DNA of 64,000 nucleotides from the NCBI GenBank assembly GCA_032871835.1, contig CM065297.1, forward strand, positions 27,475,598-27,539,597. The letters run 5' to 3'. Source of the DNA: Dipteronia dyeriana. Lineage: Eukaryota; Streptophyta; Magnoliopsida; Sapindales; Sapindaceae. Made by a program: the position numbers and the translations under genes. The notes under the pieces are model-generated. The model saw only the letters and a program-made list of their open reading frames with translations, was not told where the DNA came from and ran no database searches. The first letter of the stretch is position 1, and each line of letters starts with the position of its first letter. This document shows, piece by piece, positions 48,071-58,550 of the stretch.

Positions 48071-50172
48071 TACTGATGGCTTTGGCTTTCAAGGCTACTT
48101 GAGCCACATGATAATAATATTCAACCCTTCTAGTCCACCTAAATGAAATATTACTATTTCTAGGAGCCATGGGTTCATTTTCTCTAAAATTCCTAGATGC
48201 ATGCATTTTGGTTCTTCTAAGCATATTCTTCTCAATCATGCTTTTAAAACGACACAAATTAATAAATTTAAAACAATTCGGTCTTATGTGACCTTCAACA
48301 CCATAATAATGACAAATAGAAGTAAAGTAAGAATTCATACCATATCCTTGTGCAAGCATGGAAGACGTCCCTTTCCTTTCAGTTGTCCTTTGATGTTGAG
48401 ACGAATCTCTTCTTTGAAACATTCTTTGTGGTTGAGCCAAATTAGCTTCCCTTCTTGGTTGTGGGTGAAAAATCCTTTGTTGACTTTGAGAGCTCCCTGG
48501 GAGTTGAGGTATTGTTTGATGAGCTCTAACTTTTGGCGGATGAGCTTTAGCTTGAGACTTTGTTTGAGCCTTCATTTGAGCTTGCTTTGATGATTCTCCA
48601 ACTTCATTCGAACTCATTTGTTTGTGTGAACCTTGAACCTTTTTATCTTCTTGACTCTTGACAAAGATGGTCTTTTTCAAGGAAGTGGCATATTTGCCTT
48701 CCTTATATCTTAAGCCCGTTTTATCACTAGGTTTCTTCCCATATGATAGCATCTTGTCAAGATTCCCGGTTCCGGATGTCATCTTGGCAACCAATTCTTT
48801 TACTTCCCTAAACTCAATCTTCAAGTTCTCTTCACTCTTCTTAGTGATCACAAGATCCAATTTCAAGCTCTCTTCTAACTCTTTTCCACTCTTTACATTC
48901 TCACTCAATTGAGTTATCTTCAAAGTCAACTCTAGATTCTCCTTTTTCAACTCTTGAATCTCCTTCTTCTTTTTTAGTCTAGACTTTTCAAAAAAACTTC
49001 ATGAAGTCTACATAGTCCATTTCCTCATCAATCTCAAACCAAGAGTTAGAAAATGTGCTCTCATCACTAGAGTCATCTACTTCTTCCTTATCACTCACAA
49101 CTTCTTTGCCATTATGAGATGTTGTGAAGGCAATAAAGTTTGCAACTTTATCTTTATCATCCGAATATTTTTCTTCCTCTTCTAAATCTTCACTATCGCT
49201 CCAAGCGGCTGCCATGGCCTTCCCCATCTTCTTTTTCTTCAAATTTGCACATTCTGGAGCAATGTGACCAAAACCACTACATTTATAGCATTGAATGCCC
49301 TTCTTGGAGTCACTTTCTTGAGACTTTTCCGTCTTCTTGAAAGGGGTTTTCTTTTTCACTTCCGTTCCTTTGGACCCAAATCCTTTCCTCTCAAACTTCA
49401 TGAATTTCTTGAATCTTTTAACCATGAGGGCCATTTTTTTATCCTAGTCCTCCTCATCTTCTTCAACCTTGGTGTTCTTCAAGGCAATGCTCTTTTGCTT
49501 CTTAGGAGGTGTGGGTGTGATGTTCCATCTTGACTCATAAGCTAGAAGTCTTCCAATGACTTCACTTGGCTTCATATTGTTGTACTCACTATTCTCTTCA
49601 AGTGCCGTCACCTTTGATTCGAACCTTGACGAAAGTGACCTCATAATTTTTTACTTGACTCTCATATCCGAATAGGGGTCACCAAGTTAATGGCTTTGGT
49701 TGAAGATATCCATCAACTTCACTTGAAAGTCATTGAAGCATTCATGCTCCTCCATCCTAATCATCTTGAATTGTATTTGGAGAACTTGGAGCTTTGAGTC
49801 CTTGACTACCTCGGTTCCCTCGTGTGCCGTTTAAAGAATGACCCAAGCCTCTTTTGCAATCCTAGTGTTTTGGACCAACTTGTATTGATTATCGTCCATG
49901 GCGCAAAGGTTGGCATGCATGGCCGTGTTGATCCACTTGGATGCTTCAAACTCTTGATTATTCCAACAAGACTTGGGCTTAGGAGCTTCTACACTATCGT
50001 CATTGGTCATTATTGGAGGAATATACCCATCTTCAGTAGCCATCCATGCACGGTCATCTATTTGGCAAAGATAGGCTTCCATCATGCCCTTCCAAGAAGC
50101 ATAATTCACCCCATTAAGCAAAGGGGGTCTTGTGCTTGAGGCTCCCTCATGACTATTAACCTTTTCACTCAT
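48066..50172 (-). pseudogene. S gag: zinc knuckle, coiled coil, second knuckle
   Basis: I choose the ATG at 50172 (MSEKVNSHEGASSTRPP), since LNGVNYASWKGMMEAYL follows as in copia gags; the longer in-frame start at 50259 overlaps PBS-proximal leader. The middle is broken (49831-49434). Knuckle 1 is CYKCSGFGHIAPEC at 49290-49249, followed by an acidic stretch. A run of seven T near 48985 puts the next part out of frame. From 48950, a Lys/Glu/Leu-rich coiled coil (about 70 residues), a Gln/Pro/Ser-rich region and a second knuckle (CHYYGVEGHIRPNC) follow. The long coiled-coil gag is typical of Sireviruses. Confidence 0.86.
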
Positions 50173-50290
50173 AGTGTTTGAGGGTAATGGATGTAATGCA
50201 AATGCAATGTCACACAAAGAGAAAACAATCAACCTAAATGCACTAAGCAAGACACACACACAGAGGAAAGATCACCTAAGTATATCTAGG

Positions 50291-50307
50291 CATCAGCTCT
50301 GATACCA
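50291..50307 (-). other. S primer-binding site (tRNA-iMet type)
   Basis: Minus strand TGGTATCAGAGCTGATG lies next to the LTR end (AAATTTCA). Confidence 0.92.
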
Positions 50308-50309
50308 AT

Positions 50310-51182
50310 TGAAATTTCTTAGAAAGTGTATGTCTATAACCTAAAGGGGGGATGAATAGGTTTTAATTCGATAGATTACCAATTTTGCTAATTAATCAAT
50401 ATTATCGATTCTACCCCGTTCTACTAAGTGTTCAAATAAAAGACGACAAACATAAAACAGTAACAACACACAATATATACGTGGAAACCCTCCAAATGGG
50501 AAAAAACCACGGGTTATTCAGTGCGCCACACTCGATCCTCAAAATCCACTATTGAGAGAAAGTTTACAACCTAGGTTGACCTCCCGTCTAACCCTCCAGT
50601 TAATAGTAATTTTGGATCACCAACCTTGTGCACTAATCACATTGCCACAAGCTTAACCAACAATGAAGAGTTAATGGCAACCTAAGTGAATATGCAAGAA
50701 TATTCTATATACAAAAATGCTAGGTCAAGACATTCATGCTTATCTAAGATTAAAAATGAAAATTAAAGCAAATCCAAGATATCAAGGTTCTAAATGCAAA
50801 GTCAAGAAGAATTAGCTAGAAGGGTATAACCGTCCTAAATTCAAGCTATCACAAATTAATGCATCTCAACCAACAATCAATACACAAGCATGTCAACAAA
50901 GTAATTAAACATACAAGAAAACATTTAATATGCAATAAAGACTAAAACACTAGGTATACATGTCTTAGTAATAAAACTATAAAGTTTAGAGCATGTACAA
51001 GTTACCTAGTCAAGAAGAAGATGATGCTCCATGCTTAGATGATCCTAGAATGAAGCTAGATGATCATGAGATGAAGTTGGGTTGAGTAAAAATGAGTGTT
51101 TGGGAGTCCCTCTCTCTCTAGAAAAGCTAGATCACAGAAAAATGGCTTCTTGGACTCTTAAGAACCAAAGAGAAGAGAAGAG

Positions 51183-51245
<63 letters not shown>

Positions 51246-51863
51246 TGCCCTACACAAAGTGACATTGTTTTGGACGAAAGGCAACCAAATCCCGTCAGGA
51301 CCGCTGGTTATACCGCGGCATAGGTTATTGTCCAGACTGAGGCACAGAGAGCGGTACATCGCCAGGACAACAGCGCTTTGTAGGCCGCTATGCATGCAAG
51401 TGCACAGACCGCGGTCTGGACAACATGCAACGCTTGTGAAACTCCGCTTGGGAGACCGCGGTGCATACAGCAAGCACAGGTCGCGGTAGCCACAGCACGC
51501 AGCCTCTGGTAAACATCGATGTGCAGACCGCGACGTAGGCACTGCACAGAAAAGGGGTCTGAACCGCGGACTAGAGGGAAAAATCCTCTTTTTAAGGCAT
51601 AAAAAAATGCATTCAACACTCAAACAAGAATTAAGACACACAAGGCACATAAGATGGCAAATAAGCATGCATGGAAGATAATTAAAGGAAAATGAATGAG
51701 TGTGTGTGTGCACTAATACCTCTTCAATGAAAGTTAAGCAAGTGATTTTACTTTTGATGCTTGAGCTTGGTTACGAACAATGAAGCCCTAAACTACCCTT
51801 ACTTATTGATCCCCAAATGTGGTTGTCAACGAAATAAGCCAATCAAACACCGAGGAACTTACA
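50310..51863 (-). repeat. S 5' LTR (1554 bp)
   Basis: Minus strand starts TGTAAGTTCCTCGG (51863) and ends AGAAATTTCA (50310). An R/U5 stem (CGTGGTTTTTTCCC then GGGTTTCCACG, about 50480-50515) is typical of copia LTRs. A (TA)n tract at 51188-51243 lies where the TATA box would be. GC-rich palindromes lie just upstream. The ORFs 51082-51489 and 51132-51713 are LTR sequence. Confidence 0.88.
51296..51570 (-). promoter_or_regulatory. CCGCGG palindrome cluster in S U3
   Basis: CCGCGG occurs at 51313, 51409, 51456 and 51564. Near-copies (gtcgcggt about 51480, gaccgcga about 51526, gagcggta about 51350) fill the gaps at roughly 40-50 bp steps. The consensus resembles GACCGCGGTC. The cluster precedes the (TA)n tract in transcription order. 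A regulatory role is inferred. Confidence 0.6.
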
Positions 51864-52306
51864 GATTTAGGTAACAAGGGTCACGGTTAATTAATTGGAT
51901 TATCCAATTAATTGTGTTACGAAAGTGACACGTATATTTTCAGGAATTAATTGAATAATGAGATTATTAAATTAATGAATGTTAATAGTTAAATTAATTA
52001 AATAATTAGATTATTTAATTATATTGATAATTATGAATTATGAATTAACTATTAATTGGAGGGTGTTAGTTGATGTATGGATTTAGGTGAAGATAAAATA
52101 ATAGGATTATTTTATTTTTACTGAATAATTTATCTAAGTATTTGAATTTAATTTTAATTTTAAAATACTTATTATCACTTTTTAATATATTAGATATATT
52201 TGAAAAGGATAATTAAAAGATATATATCAATTAATAACACAAGAGATTTCATTGGATGCAAATTGGTGTGTGCACATATATAAGTGTTTGTATAGGATAC
52301 AAACAA

Positions 52307-52347
<41 letters not shown>

Positions 52348-52494
52348 ATATATGTTTTATATATTAAGATATATAAAAAAAAGTTTAAGTGCAGGCGTGT
52401 GATATATATATTAATGCACAAGTATCAGAACCAAGAGATGATACAAATACATGTGCACGTGAATTAATAAATAAAAAAAAGATAAATATATATA
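51864..52494 (+). repeat. B 3' LTR, middle part
   Basis: It resumes at gatttaggtaacaaggg, matching 30848-31465 of the B 5' LTR, and ends in a TA-rich tract where the MULE is inserted. It contains a (TA)n run at about 52309-52344. Confidence 0.9.
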
Positions 52495-52574
52495 GGGTAA
52501 ATCATATTTTAGTCTATGTAGTTTGCCTTAATCTGCGTTTAGTCCACGGTTTTTTGGAATTGTAACTTTTAGTC
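52495..52574 (+). repeat. MULE left TIR
   Basis: 80 bp, about seven mismatches to the reverse complement of 57918-57997. TAGTCC/TAGTC-type motifs recur at ~25-30 bp steps here and just inside, a possible transposase-binding pattern. Confidence 0.92.
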
Positions 52575-53055
52575 CATATTTATTCTGACAATCTAGATTG
52601 TAGTCCCTACAGTCTAATTCCGTTAGGGTTTCACTGAAATCCTTTATGTCAATGAGGGTAAATAAGTAAAATCATGATTCACCTTCTAGAAACTTTATTT
52701 TCTGAAGGGAAAAATTGTCATTTCAGGTGCTAAATAATTTTAATAAAAAAAAATAGACAGATGTGGGTGTTATTGTTCCACGTCAGGCTCCCACTATACA
52801 CAAACGAAAAACAAAAAATGCAGTGGTCCCTTTTGTAGACCATTCTTGTCATTGAAACAATTGAAGCTTCAACTCTCCTTATCTGTTGAAGCTTCGTTAC
52901 AACCAAACTCATAACCCTTTTTTCCTTCGTTTTCATCTTCTTTTTAACCTTTGTGAACCCCAAACATCTTGTTTCTCTTTTTTGTTGAATTCGTTGTGAA
53001 GGTTGTTGTGCAGAGGAGTTTCTGTTCGAGTTTTTGGAAGCAAAGTGTTCCAAAG

Positions 53056-53763
53056 GTACGTTTTATTTATGTACAGACAATTCTTTTCATGAGTTGATTT
53101 TGGAAGCAATTGTTGATTTTGGAAGTGTGTCAAGTGTGCCAAAGTCTTTGCTTTTGGAATCAATTGTTGATTTTGTGTTGTATTGTGTGTATTCAATGGT
53201 TTTTCATGAGTTACAAAATGATTTCTAGGGTTTCAGAGATAAAAAATTGGGGGGTTTTGATTTAAAGTCATTCAAGTGTAATTTTTAGGTTATTCATCCA
53301 ATTATTGGTGTGTAATTCACAAAGAAGTTGCATGGAGTGGGAAAAGTTGTGTTTGATATATGTATTTCATTACATTTGGGTTTCAGTGATTTAAAAATTG
53401 GGGTTTTCTATTTGAAACGATATTTAAATGTAATTGACTGTTTTTTGAACCTATTTAACTTGTTTGGTTGATTAATAAGTTGCATGAATTTTGTTTAGTT
53501 GTTTTTCATTCGTGTATGGTGTCATATTAGGGTTTTAGTATTTCAAAATTGAGGGTTTTTAACTACAAAGACATTAACAAGCAATTGCGAGTTTAATGAA
53601 CATATTTCATGGTGCAATTGCTTATGCATGTATTTGCATGTAATTGCTTATGCATGTACTTCCATGCAACTGCATGCAATTGCTTATGCTTGAACTTCCA
53701 TGTAATTGCATTTAATTGCTTATGCTTGAACTTCCATGTAATAGTGTTTTATTATTATTGCAG
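53056..53763 (+). other. Possible 5' UTR intron of MULE transposase
   Basis: Donor CCAAAG|GTACGT at 53056 and acceptor TTATTGCAG at 53763, 7 nt before the transposase ATG. Inside, a 36-39-bp unit (tgcttatgcttgaacttcc core) is repeated about four times at 53620-53745. Splicing is inferred. Confidence 0.5.
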
Positions 53764-53770
53764 TTTGTTG

Positions 53771-56707
53771 ATGGATAACATCTTTAACATCACTGTTTTG
53801 CATGGGACCAGTGTAATTGACTTAGGTCAGTGTGCTGCTGATCATATGAGTTTGATTACGTTGGTCCATGCACTGAGTGAAAAACTCACTGGAAGCTCAA
53901 ATGTACCAACAGATAAATACTCTGTCTGGGTACAATTACCATGGTGTAGTGATATAGTAGAGGTTTTCACAGATATGGATTTACTAGATGTATTTAGGAA
54001 GTTTGGGGTACATGGGTTTGACACTATATGTTTCCAAGTAGAACAGACCTGTTATAAACCTTGTCCTTCTACACAAGGAAGTCCTAACCCACTCATAGAA
54101 GAGCCTAAGGTTGTTGAACAAATAAGATGGTGTGATGACGAGGCTAGTAAGTTTGATTATATAGTTACCAGTGATGGGGAGAGTTCAGAATATGGTTCTG
54201 ATGAGTTGAATGATGATAATGGGGATGTTGTAGGTTTAGGTGGTAATAATGGGAAGGTGTAGGTTTAGGTGGTGACAATAGGGACGGTGTAGGTTTAGGT
54301 GCTGACAATGGGGATGGTGAAGGTTTAGGTGGTGATTATGGGGATGGTGAAGGTTTAGGTGGTGATAATGGGGATGGTGTGTTTGGGAGTAAGTTTGAAA
54401 ATGTAGTTGGGAATGATGACATTACCAAGGAATGTATGAATTTATTTGAGGGGGATGAGTTCAAGTCAATTGATGAGTTCTCTTCTGACTCAAACACTGA
54501 CAAATCCCAAGTGAAGATGGATAAGCTATTGAGAAGTGCACCTTTCGAGAGAGCGGGGAATGAAATAAATTTTTCTGTTGGTCAAACCTTTGCAAATAAA
54601 GAGGTAATGAGAGATATTTTTAGGGAGTATGCAGTGCAGGAAGGTGTAGTTCTAGATAGAATTAAGAATGAAAAACAGAGACAGACCTACTAGTGCAATG
54701 CTGCAGGCTGTCATTGGAGAGCTCATGCTTCATGGATCGTAGAAAAAACCACCTTCATGATCAAAACATTAGTTGACCAACACTAATGTCATAGGGTTTG
54801 TAACAATAAAGAGGCAAAAGTTAAGTGGATAGCCTCTAAGTTTGAGTCCATAGTGAAGAGTAATCCTTCAATCAATATGAAAGTGTTAGGAGATTTGTTG
54901 TTGGATAAGTTTAATGTGTTAGTTGATTTGAAAAGGCTTTATAGTGTAAAACATAAAGTCTTGAAAAATTTAAGGAGTGAGCATGTACAGAGTTTTAGGT
55001 ACCTTAGGCAATATGCCTACACTTTGAACCAAACCAACCTTGGAACAGCAACCCATATAAAGGTCCAAAAGCCATTGTCAACTTTCCACAAATTGTTTTT
55101 AAGTTTTGAAACACAAAGGTTAGGGTTCCTAGAGGGGAGTAGACCTTTTATTGGGCTTGATAGATGTCACTTAAAAGGTCCTTATGGAGGAATCCTCTTG
55201 TCTGTAGTGGCATTAGATGCTAATAATGGCATGTTCCCACTTGCTGTGTGTATATGTGAGAATGAGACAAAGTTAAGTTGGATGTGGTTTCTCAACAACT
55301 TGAAGATGTATCTGTAGTATCCTTCTGATAGACATCTATGTTTCATGTCTGATAGATATAAAGGATTGATCAAGGCTTTGGACAAATATTTCCCTAATGC
55401 AAGCAAAAGGTTTGTGATCAAGGCTTTGTTTAATTTTTCCTTTCCAAATCATGTTTCATAAATTTCTAATTGGCTAATTAAATTTCTAATTTTATCCTTT
55501 TTAACGTGGGGTAGGTTTTGTGCAAGGCACATATATGCTAACTTTAGAGGAAGTTACTGTGGTGATATCTTTAAGAAGTTGTTTTGGAGGGCTAGTAGGA
55601 GTACCAATATCCATGAGTTCAATGTTGTACTAAAAGATATTTGTGAGATTAAGGTTGGTGCCAAGAAGTGGTTAGCTAATATAGAGCACATTTATGGTCT
55701 AGGTTTGCCTTTGACAAAGTCATTAGATGTGATCATGTTACTAACAACATAACAGAGGCATTCAACAGCCTATTAGGTACCCACAGAGCACAAACTTACC
55801 CGCAGTTGCTGGAGTTTATTAAGAGAAAGATCATGAGAAAGTTTCAAGAGATGAAGGAAGAGTGTGATGCATAGAGGATAGTACTAACCCCAAAAGTACT
55901 ACAAAGATACTAAAGCATAGTAAAGCAAGTAGACAGATGACCATAGTATCAGCAAGGGAACAAGAATATGAGATTATGGGTCATGATGGGAATTTTCCAG
56001 TAAAATTGAGGTAGTACAATTGTGGATGTGGTAGCCGGCAGATCAGTGGCATTCCTTGCTCTCATGCCATGGCCGCCATAAGCCACAATTATGGTAGAGA
56101 AGAATTGAGGGATAGGTTACCTATGTATGTTCACCAATGCCTCATTAAGAGTGCATACATGCTGACCTACAGGGGTATGATCCATCCAGTGCCAGACCAG
56201 AAGATGTGGCCTGAAATTGAAGCTGATGAGGTGCTTCCACCACCATTTGAAGTCCAACCTGGCAGACCCAAAATGCAAAGGAAGAGAGAATCTGGTGAGA
56301 AGGCCAAAGGAGGTAGGACAGGGACTGTTGTCTACACATAATGTAAGATGCCCGGGCATAACAAAAGGACATGCAAGAAAACAAAAAAGCAAACAAAGGT
56401 ATATTTTTTCCTACAATGTACTTTTCTTTATTTTCAAAATTTGTGATGTAATTCAATTTATATCTCTTCAACAGAGATCACCATCAACAACTGAAACGTC
56501 AAGTTCACAGGCAACTGATGCCAATCTAACAAGAAAGAAGAAGATGAAGGTAATATACAAGTTTATTGTATTTTGAAATTATGGTTTGGCAATTATTTGA
56601 CTAACTTTTTATACTTCTGTTGATAGAAACAACATCCATCACAAGGAGGAGGCTCTCATAATCCATCTCAGTCTCAACCACACTCACAGCTCACTCAAAC
56701 ACATTAG
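53771..56707 (+). pseudogene. MULE transposase (MuDR family), four exons, inactivated
   Basis: The start MDNIFNITVLHG (53771) is preferred because upstream residues are low-complexity repeat. Domains in order: an N-terminal domain, an acidic Gly/Asp repeat (54233-54381), the MuDR DNA-binding region (FSVGQTFANKEVMRDIFREY, about 54568-54627), the MULE catalytic domain (IGLDRCHLKGPYGG, first Asp; CFMSDRYKGL, second Asp; NNITEAFNSLL, likely Glu), a SWIM zinc finger (CGCGSRQISGIPCSHAM, 56021-56071) and a final C-x-H-x-C knuckle (56342-56377). Introns with GT..AG ends fit at 55410-55514, 56399-56474 and 56550-56626; exons 3 and 4 read through to TAG at 56705. Defects: a 1-bp loss in the first 30-bp repeat, stops at 54691-54693, 55315-55317, 56012-56014 and 56339-56341, and a frameshift near 55700. 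The protein would cut and rejoin the TIRs. Confidence 0.9.
54233..54381 (+). repeat. 30-bp tandem repeat in MULE transposase
   Basis: Five units start at 54233 (29 bp), 54262, 54292, 54322 and 54352. Each full unit encodes GLGGDNGDG plus one residue. The short first unit shifts the frame and gives the stop at 54260-54262. Confidence 0.9.
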
Positions 56708-57082
56708 AATGTACAATTTGGCTTGAAGTAGGACTTTTACAAGAAGTATCAAGTTTGATGTAAGACTTACTCTACCTTTTAATTTTTTGTTTCCTAGCTA
56801 GCATGTTTTCTTGCATGCTAACATGCTCAATGTTAGGAATTAGTTATTGTCTGTTAACTGGATTGATGAATATATAAGCAGTTGTTTCATGCTTCAGTTT
56901 CATGCATTTGTAATTAACAGTTGAATATATAAGTAGTTCTTTTTTTACATGCAATGTTTGCTTCTAGTATAATTACATAACTAGGTTTACTCATACTTAT
57001 AGACAGTACCATTACCATGAATACTACTTAAGTATAAGCATTGCAATTATTATACTAAATAAAACTAGGTTAACTCCCACAA
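56708..57082. other. MULE intergenic spacer between convergent genes
   Basis: AT-rich spacer between the transposase stop and the GRF gene end. No ORF of note. It likely holds both polyadenylation regions. Confidence 0.6.
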
Positions 57083-57469
57083 TTACTTTGATTCTTTTTG
57101 CATAGACTCTAGTTGTTGAATTCTTCCATGGAAGCTTTCTAAATACTGCAGCCTTTCCCACAACATCTCCAGCCTCTACACCCTTCCATTTAGAATTGTC
57201 ATTTCCTGTTCAACCATTGCATTACCTCTACCATCATTCCTTTGTGATACACTGTCACTAAGTTGTACTAAGTTGAATTCGTCATTATCTAGAGACCAAA
57301 ATTTGTAGAATTTGCATTTCCATTTCTCACATACAAAATACAGCTTGTGTGGGTTATTTTGGGAGTCAGAAATCTTCACAGCCGCTTTAACACCACATAA
57401 GCATCTTCTGTTTTTGAACTTTATAAACACACCATCGATGTTGTTTGTTGAGCATGATGTAGCCTCCAT
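57083..57469 (-). CDS. GRF-type zinc-finger protein, MULE-borne, one in-frame TAG
   Basis: The ATG at 57469 starts MEATSCSTNNIDG. The same frame is open upstream to 57637, but those residues are Thr/Pro-rich and look like translated 5' UTR. Residues 23-52 hold C-L-C-G, then C-E-K-W-K-C (Cys 23, 25, 47, 52) with NPHKLYFV between and KFYKFW after, the pattern of GRF zinc fingers. A TAG at 57178-57176 ends a 97-residue product. The same frame continues another 30 codons to TAA at 57085-57083 with a heptad-like Leu pattern (RLEMLWERLQYLE), so the ancestral protein probably had a short C-terminal coiled coil. It lies tail-to-tail with the transposase between the TIRs. The role is unknown; nucleic-acid binding is inferred from the GRF family. 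Confidence 0.75.
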
Positions 57470-57639
57470 TGTGTATGGCACAATTGTTTGTGTTTGGATT
57501 GATAAAGGAATATTGAATGTGTATGGTTTATGAATGGATTGATGGAGGAATGTGTATGTGAATGTGGGAGTTCTGGTTTGTGTGTGTGGATTAAGAGTGT
57601 ATGTGAATGTTTTGTTTGATTGAATCAACCTTTTCATAG

Positions 57640-57917
57640 GGAAAAAAAATCTCGTGGGTAAAAAGGGTAAAATAGTCGTTTTACCATTATTTTAGCCGTT
57701 GAAAACAGTCCCCTTCATTCAGTTTTTCAATTTCAGATAGCAGGGGTAAAATGGTAATATTATGTAACATTCGAATTTAAATACTTTAATTATAGAAAAA
57801 GACAAAAAAGGGTAAATTAGTCTTTTCAAATTGGTCAGCAACTGTCAAGGGCATTATGGTCATTTCTCACGCCTGACATGGGAGAAATGGTACTTTTCAT
57901 GGATTCTGTTACAAAAT
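57640..57917. other. MULE right subterminal region
   Basis: Non-coding. It carries repeated GGGTAAAAT / GGGTAAATTAGTC-like words that echo the TIR end. These may be extra transposase sites or decayed TIR duplications. Confidence 0.5.
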
Positions 57918-57995
57918 GACTAAAAGTTATAATTCCAAAAAATCATGGACTAAACGCAGATTAAGGCAAACTACAAGAACTAAAATACGATTTAC

Positions 57996-57997
<2 letters not shown>
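57918..57997 (-). repeat. MULE right TIR
   Basis: The reverse complement begins GGGTAAATCGTATTTTAG and follows the left TIR for 80 bp. Confidence 0.92.
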
Positions 57998-58045
<48 letters not shown>

Positions 58046-58545
58046 ACAATGAGAGGAGAAACATATTTTTATTAAAAAGAAAAGTGCTTGCTCTGTTATC
58101 AAATAGGGTGTGTGAGTAATAATATTTTTTTTTAGAGATACGGAACCACATCTGTCAATATATTTTTTGCATGAGATGCAATTCTATGTGCGTGAAATCA
58201 ATACACCAAATATAGAAGAAAGAGTTTCTTCAATTCTCTCTACATCCTCCATTCAAGTTCCTGAGACTGATGCGCCCATACGCAGTTACCAATCCTGGGA
58301 GATAGCGAGAAAGATCGAGTGGTTCAGACAGGAGCATATTATAAAGTGAAGGAGCCTCCAAACGTTGGTAAGATTTTATTCTTCTGATTATATCGATTTC
58401 AATTTCCTCTATTATCATATTGTATGTATTAGTTCCGAAAAATAATTACGATCTCAAGTTCATTGGTCCCAGATACAGATTATGATCTGTATTAAAAAAT
58501 TTAAAACCTAGTTCCGCTGCGTAACCTATGAATAGGGTTCCAACA
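57998..58545 (+). repeat. B 3' LTR, final part
   Basis: After a TA tract and about 80 bp absent from the 5' LTR, it matches 31490-31962 and ends GGGTTCCAACA, followed by the TSD ttaag (58546-58550). Confidence 0.92.
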
Positions 58546-58550
58546 TTAAG

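Larger units (their letters stand above)
43780..51863 (-). mobile_element. Sirevirus-like copia element S, minus strand
   Basis: Minus-strand order: 5' LTR 51863-50310, PBS, long gag with a zinc knuckle and coiled coil, PR, IN, RT, RNase H, a ~1.2-kb non-coding tail with several PPT-like G-runs, and the first 6 nt (TGTAAG) of the 3' LTR, where A3 interrupts. Long coiled-coil gag, second knuckle, the FVEQPKGF / [12 protein letters not shown] style RT and multiple PPTs are Sire-lineage traits. It is inserted in the B 3' LTR. Its own TSD is lost with its 3' LTR. Confidence 0.88.
52495..57997 (+). mobile_element. Mutator-like transposon (MULE), 5503 bp
   Basis: Ends are inverted repeats of about 80 bp beginning GGGTAAATC. 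Both flanks give the 9-mer atatatata (52486-52494 and 57998-58006), the TSD length expected of Mutator elements, though the site is a TA microsatellite so the match is weak evidence. It encodes a plus-strand transposase (53771-56707) and a convergent minus-strand GRF zinc-finger gene (57469-57083). It lies inside the B 3' LTR, which resumes directly after it. Confidence 0.93.
29851..58545 (+). mobile_element. Copia element B, inserted in T2, itself multiply interrupted
   Basis: 5' LTR 29851-31962, PBS, leader, gag, PR, IN, RT, RNase H to 37412, then a foreign block (A3 and S), then a 3' LTR in two pieces (51864-52494 and 57998-58545) split by a MULE. Flanks are ttaag at 29846-29850 and 58546-58550, a perfect 5-bp TSD. 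RT and IN resemble the A family at protein level, but the LTR is unrelated, so it is a different family of the same broad group. The RNase H end, PPT and first ~1 kb of the 3' LTR are missing. Confidence 0.92.

Noticed and set aside
51082..51713. ORFs of 135 and 193 codons on both strands around the TA tract
   Set aside because: They lie wholly inside the Sire LTR, include the microsatellite and show no domain.
55315..55514. End of the MULE transposase at the TAG at 55315
   Set aside because: Conserved residues continue in frame past the stop to a good splice donor at 55410, and the acceptor at 55514 restores the FCARHIYANF block.
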